Below, piece after piece: positions 58,328 through 64,000 of a stretch of 64,000 nucleotides of DNA. The notes beneath the pieces are model-generated. The model saw nothing but the letters and a program-made list of their open reading frames with translations. It had not been told where the DNA came from and searched no databases. A program made the position numbers and the translations under genes. Numbering within the stretch: position 1 is the stretch's first letter; each line of letters opens with the position of its first letter. The stretch is from Cephalotus follicularis. Lineage: Eukaryota; Streptophyta; Magnoliopsida; Oxalidales; Cephalotaceae. The stretch is from positions 40,992 to 104,991 of the forward strand of contig BDDD01001619.1 of NCBI GenBank assembly GCA_001972305.1. The letters run 5' to 3'.

Positions 58328-58968
58328 TTTGTTTTTGTTGTTTGTTTTTGTTGTGTTGTAATGAAAGTAAATCTTGTTTATTTATATTTTTGTAAGAACA
58401 AAGTTTGTTAATGAAATTATGTGTTTTTATGATTGTGTTTATGAAATGATGTTTATACATTTTTATGTTTATGATATTATGAAGTGTGTTTATGCTATGA
58501 CATGGATTCATAAATGAGTTTTAGGTTTAAGATAATATGTTTTCTCAATTATGCTTATTGCCAATATTTTATTTTGTGCATAATGCCTATGTTTATTTTT
58601 TTACCCTTGCTTTTATTAAGAGGGAGCTAATGTTTTTCTACCTTTTTGATGCTATACAAAAAAGGGGGAGAAATGGCTCAAAAGAAAAGGCTCACATATG
58701 GGAGAAATAGGTTCAAAAGCATATGAGATCTTAATAGCATTGCTACATTTTTTTAAGGGGAGAAAGGGCTCAACAAGTTTGATCCTCTATCTAATGGGGA
58801 GATAGAGCTCTCAACAGCAAAACTCATTGCTTATTGATATTGCACAGGAACTTTCTTATGAACATTGCCATTGCTTACATTATAAGATGTTTCTATTGGT
58901 ATTTACTTATGTTTTAAATTGGTATTACTTATGTTTATGCCTTTTTTGAGCAAATTTTTGTCATCATC

Positions 58969-58982
58969 AAAAAGGGGGAGAT
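58969..58982 (+). other. Polypurine tract, SIRE-like (plus)
   Basis: AAAAAGGGGGAGAT directly before the 3' LTR start TGTTGACG. Upstream, 58328-58968 is AT-rich non-coding DNA with several similar ggggag tracts (58670, 58757, 58795). Confidence 0.9.
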
Positions 58983-59995
58983 TGTTGACGATTTAGTCTC
59001 AATCCTAGTTTTGATGATAACATATTTGCATTTGACAAGTTTACTTGATGTGCAAGATATTACAAAGTTCAATACCAAGGCAAAACTCATCTGCAGAAGA
59101 AGACATCGACCTTCCAGAAATGACATCGACGTCCGTACAGAAAGACATCGATCCCTTTCAAGAAGACATCGACGTCTTTAGTGCCAGAAAGTACAAGATC
59201 AAATTATAATGAAGACATCGTCCTTCCAGAAATAACATCGACGTCCGTACAGAAAGACATCGATCCCTTTCAAGAGACATCGACGTCTTTAGTAACAGAA
59301 GCTACTGTTCAAAATTTGCAATGAAGACATCGATCCCTACATGCAAAGACATCGACGTCCGTACCAAAGACATCGACTCCTTTCCATAGACATAGACGTC
59401 TTTCTAGACCTATCTGCATTTTCCAGAAAAGACATCGACCCCTACAGAAGAAGTCGATGTGATGCTCAAAGTTTCAAATGCTGGAGATTTCCCAGAAATG
59501 ACATCGACATCTTTTTAAATGGATTGACCCGGGAAACATGGAACGACTAGTACGCGCACTTCCAACGGCTATCAACTATCAAAGACATCGACGCCTTTCC
59601 AAAGACATCGACGTCTTTATGTTAGCAGAGACAAAAATTCAGAATTGCACTAACACATTTTATAATCAAAAGCTTCCATGAATTATGCAACGGCTACAAA
59701 TCTTTTCTGCCTATAAAAGGAAGACTGAAACCTCGGAAGAATAACAACAATTCAGAATTATTCACATAAATCACACAACACCAAGAGAGATATCAGATTC
59801 AAGCATTCTAGTGTGAAAAAGCTCAAAGTGCTCTATAGTGTTCTAAAAGGCTTCTAAGCTCTATCTTTTGAGTTTATCTTAGTGTTTCATATTGTGAGCT
59901 GTATTATTCATATCAAACCTATTTGAGAGGTTATCTTGTAAACACTTTCACTATTACTTGTAAAAGAGGAGAATCCTCTAAGATCTTGAGGTCAA
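58983..59995 (+). mobile_element. SIRE-like 3' LTR, truncated
   Basis: Matches 52588-53495 with an added ~115-bp duplication of the motif array near 59100-59230. It breaks off after 'aagatcttgaggtcaa', about 220 bp before the expected end. The copia LTR follows. Confidence 0.88.
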
Positions 59996-60146
59996 TTCCT
60001 TGTGACTTGTGATAATGCTAAAATGGACTTGTTTTAGAAATGTTAACGGTGTTTTTCGCTGCCATGTTTGTTAATAAAAGTTTTGTTTTGCACCCTTAAC
60101 CCCTTTGTCCATTTTTGGCACCGGAGATGGTTTACCGTTTCCAACA
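59996..60146 (+). mobile_element. Copia 5' LTR, last part
   Basis: Ends tttccaaca at 60146, directly before the PBS; completes the LTR begun at 47935. Confidence 0.75.
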
Positions 60147-60147
60147 G

Positions 60148-60159
60148 TGGTATCAGAGC
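60148..60159 (+). other. Primer-binding site, tRNA-Met(i) type
   Basis: TGGTATCAGAGC one base after the LTR end. Confidence 0.9.
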
Positions 60160-61880
60160 CAACCGCATCATCATTAGTTGAATCTATGCCTAGGATGATT
60201 AATTGATTGAAAATTTAATTAGTGGATGTGTTTGTATGGTTAAACTAATTTTCAAAGTGCCTGAATGCTTACATGATAGTTTTCAAAGTTTTAGAAACTA
60301 AATTGTGAGACTGTCTTGGGGATTATGTTACAATGTCTTTGGACTTATGTTTAGAACCTGCATAGTGCAGTTTGGATTGCCAAATTGGAATGCCAAAGTC
60401 CAAACCATTGAAAACTGCAGTTTTTGCGAGTTGCAGAAACTATGGAGAAGGTTTAAGCGTCGATGTTTTTTTGGTTGAAGCGTCGACGCTTACTTCACTG
60501 TCTTGAAAAGCGTCAACGTCTTTGTTAAGTGTCAACGCTCACCTGTATTTCATGTTTAAATGCATTGGACGTTAAGCGTTGACGTCTTTGTATAGTGTCG
60601 ACGCTTTGATTAAAAAAACTATTTTATAAAAATTTGGAATTTTTGCATTAAGGCACTTAGAAAATAATAATCATTGTTTGATTTAGTAGGAGTTTGACCT
60701 ATAAACAATCCTTATATTAAATTTTATAATTGGTTATTATTAAAGGCATTTGTAAATTGTTTAAAGTTATATTGGATATACTTTTATGATCTTATGCACA
60801 ATGGATGGCCTATAAGGACAAGACCTAGTTTATGGTTTTTCTTGTGTGAATGATTTTATCTATTATATTAATGATCTGTAATAAGGTGCCTGCGTGCACC
60901 ATTTTTCCTCTTATGTAATTACTCCTTGAAAATTTGTATGTAATTTTTATTTTAAAAATGTAAAGTTGCATTGTAAAAGAAGACTTTGCGAAAGGAGAAA
61001 TGGAGACGAGGAGAAAAGAAGTACAAGACCTTTGAAGGTCATGAATGCATGGTTATAAATGTAATAAATAGATTTATTCATAGCACATAGGAAGACCAAG
61101 TAGTGACTTTGGGCTCAAGTCATTACTTATAGTGATGTCCTTGCCATTCCATTGATTTATTTTAGAAATAAATCGAAGGTGCATAAGAATCTCGTCATGC
61201 ATGCTAAGCCGTAATTAATTGGAATTGGGTAATGAAACCAATGAATTAATTAAAGGCTTGGTAATTAAAATTTGAGACCGCAAAATTCCCTCAATTGAAT
61301 AATAAGTCTGAACGTAGGAACCCATGGAGTGGTTCCCCGTGGCCTTCCACAATTTTCGTTGAGTGGTGTACATGGGTTATTAGTTTGTCATGCCCTAGAT
61401 GAGGCTGGTAATCTATGGGACACTATGTCGACGTTGGTGTTGGGAATCGCAAAGGGTGGCTATATTTTAGCACTTGGACACGCCTACGTGTGGGTGTTAA
61501 AACTAGTGCATTCCAATGAAAATTCTAGGTGTCTGACATATCGTGATTCTAATTGTTTGTCATGCCCTAACTGAGGCCATATTGAATCTAAGGCAAAATT
61601 CTATGATTGGATCTTGTATTAGATACAAATTGGTAAGATAGCCTACCCATTGGACATATTATGGTTTTTCATGCCCTAGCCGAGGCCATAATATGATTGC
61701 GATGGATTCCAATCCCCATTAGGAAGTTGGACTTCTCAAGTTCCATATGAGGGTATGGGATACGATTAGAATAGTGGGAGGAACCATAAGCACTAAAGAC
61801 CAAGTGTTATGGTAGTCATATATTAAAATTGGAATAAATGCTTACTCAACTTTATATTTCCTTATCTAGGTTGCTATAAA
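60160..61880 (+). other. Copia 5' leader
   Basis: 1.7 kb without a convincing gene. It contains motif copies at 60455-60605 (aagcgtcgacgctta, gcgttgacgtcttt, gtgtcgacgctttg). The part 61320-61690 has three repeats of 'catgccctag..gaggc'. The frame 61329-61574 shows no similarity. Confidence 0.65.
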
Positions 61881-63206
61881 ATGGCTTTTCAATCTTCTAT
61901 GTCCTGCATTCTAGAGACAAACAAGTTAGAGAGCCCTAATTATTACGATTGGTATCGCAACCTCAAGATCGTCCTAACGGCCAATAAGATGGCATATGTG
62001 ATGACCGGGGGGCCTCTTGCACTGGGTGCAGATCCTACGCCTGAGGAGTCGAAGCGTCTAGCCAAGTGTCTAGAAGATGACAAGCAAGCTCGATGTCTTG
62101 CCCTTCTGGGAATGACACCGGAGTTGCAACGTCAACATGAGAATATGGACACCTTATCTGCTATACTACTCCATCTTCAAGAGATGTATGGGGCTGATTC
62201 TAGGACTCAGAGGTTCAATCTCTCACGTAAACTCTTCAAGGCGCAGATGCCAGAGGGAGCTTCAGTCCATGATCATGGATTGAAGATGATAGACATGATT
62301 GAGTAGCTAGCTCAATTAGGTTTTGTCATGGACCATGATCTTTATGTGGATCTTATTCTTACGTCCCTTCCTAAGTCGTTCTCTCAGTTCTTGGTGAATT
62401 TTCACATGAACAATATAGAGGTAACTCTATCTGAGCTGATTGCTATGCTGAGGACGGCTAAGGCCGATTTTGACTCTGAGAAGTCAAAGACCCACTCTCT
62501 GCTTCTTCCTTCTTCTAGGTCTGCCCAAGGAAAGGGTAGTGCCTCATCTTCCTCTAAAGGGAAGGGCGTACTCTGGCCTGTCAACACAAAAGGCAAGGGT
62601 AAGAAGAAGAATAAGAAGAAGGGAAAATTTGGAGCTAGTGGGAGCGTTACCAAGAATAGTTTGAAGCAACTGGTGGCTGAGGGTGCCTGCTTCCAGTGTG
62701 GCAAGTCTAGACACTGGAAAAATGATTGTCGGGTTACTATTGCTGGAGTCTCGCCTGATAACCCGCATGGTGCGAGTACATCAGGTATGTTCATGATTGA
62801 ACTTAATCTAGCTTTGAATAGTAGTTCTTCATGGGTATTGGATACTGGATGTGGAACTAACCTATGCAATTTGTTGCAGGGACTAAGAAAAGTTAGAAAG
62901 CTTGGAGCTGGAGACTTGGACTTACGGCTTGGGGATGGATCTAGGATCATCGTTGAAGTTGTAGGGATTTGTGATGTTACTTTAAGTAATGGTTATGTAT
63001 TGACGTTTAATCCTTCTTTTTATGTTCCAAACGTTGTAAGAAATATTATAAGTGTTTCATACTTATGCAATTTGGGTTTAGAGCTCAAATTCCAAAACAT
63101 TCAATGTTTTGTATTTTCTGACAATGTTTGTGTCAGTAATGGTTTTATCGATAATGAATTATTTGTCTTAAATACTGTACAATCTAAAATCCTGTTCATA
63201 GACTGA
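61881..63206 (+). pseudogene. gag: Ty1/copia Gag and protease
   Basis: Gag starts MAFQSSMSCILETNKLESPN. It continues through NYYDWYRNLKIVLTANKMAY and RFNLSRKLFKAQMPEGASVH, a TAG at 62304-62306 (from CAG), then in the same frame DLYVDLILTSLPKSFSQFLV, a Lys-rich stretch, a zinc knuckle with altered spacing residue (CFQCGKSRHWKNDC) and the protease site SSSWVLDTGCGTNLC near 62828. PNVVRNIISVSYL marks the end of protease. It stops at TGA 63204-63206. Family relationship is to the minus-strand copy 27144-28337 and to TNT1-94-like elements; the exact lineage is unresolved. Confidence 0.92.
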
Positions 63207-64000
63207 AGTAATAAGAAAAGACCAAGAGAAACTAAGCTAAATAAAACCTATACTTGGCATTGTAGACTTTGTCATCTTAGTGATGCAAGACTTTCACAGT
63301 TGGTTACGGGTGATCTTTTAGATATCCAGGACTTGGAGTCATATCCAACATGTGATTCCTGTCTATTGGGAAAGATGACCAAATCCCCCTTCTCTGGTCA
63401 AGGAGAAAGGGCTATGGACTTACTGGGATTGGTCCATACCGACGTATGTCGTCCTATGTCAGTTAGTGCACGAGGACGTTATGTCTACTTCATAACCTTT
63501 ACTGATGATTTATCTAGGTATGGTTATGTGTATCTGATGAGACACAAGTCAGAATCCTTTGAGAAATTTAAGAAGTTCAGACTTGAAGTAGAAAAGCAGA
63601 CAGATAAGTCAGTTAAAATACTTCGATCGGACAGAGGTGGCAAGTATCTATCAATTGAATTCCTAGGTTATCTTAGAGATAACAGAATTCTATCTCAGTG
63701 GACACCTCTTGGAACACCACAACATAATGGTGTGTCCAAAATGAGGAATCGGACCTTGTTGGACATGGTTCGATCCATGATGTCTTTTACTGACCTTCCC
63801 ACCTGTCTCTGAGGTTATGCCCTAGAAACAGCAGCTTACATCTTGAATCAGATTCCTTCAAAATATGTACCTTCCACTCCATACCATGTATGGTCAAAAA
63901 GGAAACCCAGCCTAAACCATTTAAAGGTTTCCGGTTGTCCAGCTTATGTTAAGAGGCTTGTCGCAGATAAGTTGGAAACTCGGTTGGACAGTTGCAGGTT
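63207..64000 (+). pseudogene. pol: Ty1/copia integrase, cut by window end
   Basis: Same frame as the Gag. The zinc domain starts TWHCRLCHLSDARL and YPTCDSCLLGKMTKSPF. The core has VHTDVCRPMSVSARGRYVYF and ILRSDRGGKYLSIEF, so two Asp residues are present. The segment where copia integrases carry the catalytic Glu reads TPQHNGVSKMRNRT, with Lys instead of Glu (a G-to-A change). A TGA at 63810-63812 replaces Trp, and the frame continues with ETAAYILNQIPSK and KPSLNHLKVSGCPAYV to the window end. Confidence 0.92.

Larger units (their letters stand above)
52588..59995 (+). mobile_element. SIRE-like Ty1/copia element, internally deleted
   Basis: A plus-strand element with 5' LTR 52588-53720, PBS, gag joined to RT, RNase H, extra 3' gene, PPT and a truncated 3' LTR. 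The zinc-knuckle region, protease and integrase have been removed by a deletion that keeps frame. It belongs to a different SIRE-like family from the minus-strand element (different LTRs). No clear TSD, because the 3' LTR is cut at about 59995. Confidence 0.9.

Noticed and set aside
62402..62950. 182-codon minus-strand frame
   Set aside because: Antisense shadow of the copia Gag/protease with zinc knuckle and DTGCGTN on the plus strand.

Overview
This window is plant nuclear DNA, most likely from a eudicot with a repeat-rich genome. It is built almost entirely of nested LTR retrotransposons plus the end of one CACTA DNA transposon. I see no convincing host gene, tRNA, rRNA or CRISPR array. 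The evidence is plant-type Ty3/gypsy (Tekay-like and Athila-like) and Ty1/copia (SIRE/Maximus-like, TNT1-94-like, short-LTR) coding remnants, plant primer-binding sites (initiator tRNA-Met and tRNA-Asp) and 5-bp target-site duplications. The species cannot be named from this.

Layout, left half. 1-2104 is a long gypsy LTR piece (minus) fused to a broken gag (2104-2589), with PBS and 5' LTR at 2776-5178. 5179-7326 is an older minus-strand gypsy pol/gag remnant broken by the 3' end of a short-LTR copia element (7327-8165). A further long gypsy LTR (8166-9797, resuming 25984-27143) is split by a complete Athila-like element (9798-25978, TSD TATTG). The Athila gag is split in turn by a complete but integrase-deleted Tekay-like element on the minus strand (11689-18431, TSD TAACG). 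27144-34893 is the 5' part of a minus-strand copia element whose 2.5-kb LTR carries a solo gypsy LTR (31898-34589, TSD TCAAT).

Right half. 34894-35824 is a CACTA 3' end and 35825-36187 a copia RT scrap. An LTR-like sequence with minisatellites (36188-37628 and 46931-47934) is split by a full-length minus-strand SIRE-like element (37629-46930, TSD CAGCA). From 47935 to the window end is a plus-strand copia element. Its 5' LTR is split by a solo gypsy LTR (50324-52444) and by an internally deleted plus-strand SIRE-like element (52588-59995). Its gag-protease-integrase reading frame (61881-64000) runs off the window.

Every coding region carries premature stops, frameshifts or deletions, many of them explicable by C-to-T or G-to-A change. 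Two patterns stand out. First, clusters of a short palindromic motif with core GTCGAC (fullest form AAGCGTCGACGCTT and family-specific variants) occur in the LTRs of nearly every otherwise unrelated family here, often 80-600 bp upstream of a TATA-like box, and again in front of an extra 3' gene in both SIRE-like elements. Second, that extra gene (39245-40477 minus, 56965-58327 plus) is shared by two diverged SIRE-like elements, shows no envelope features, and resembles a plant transposon-associated domain followed by a coiled coil and an acidic tail.
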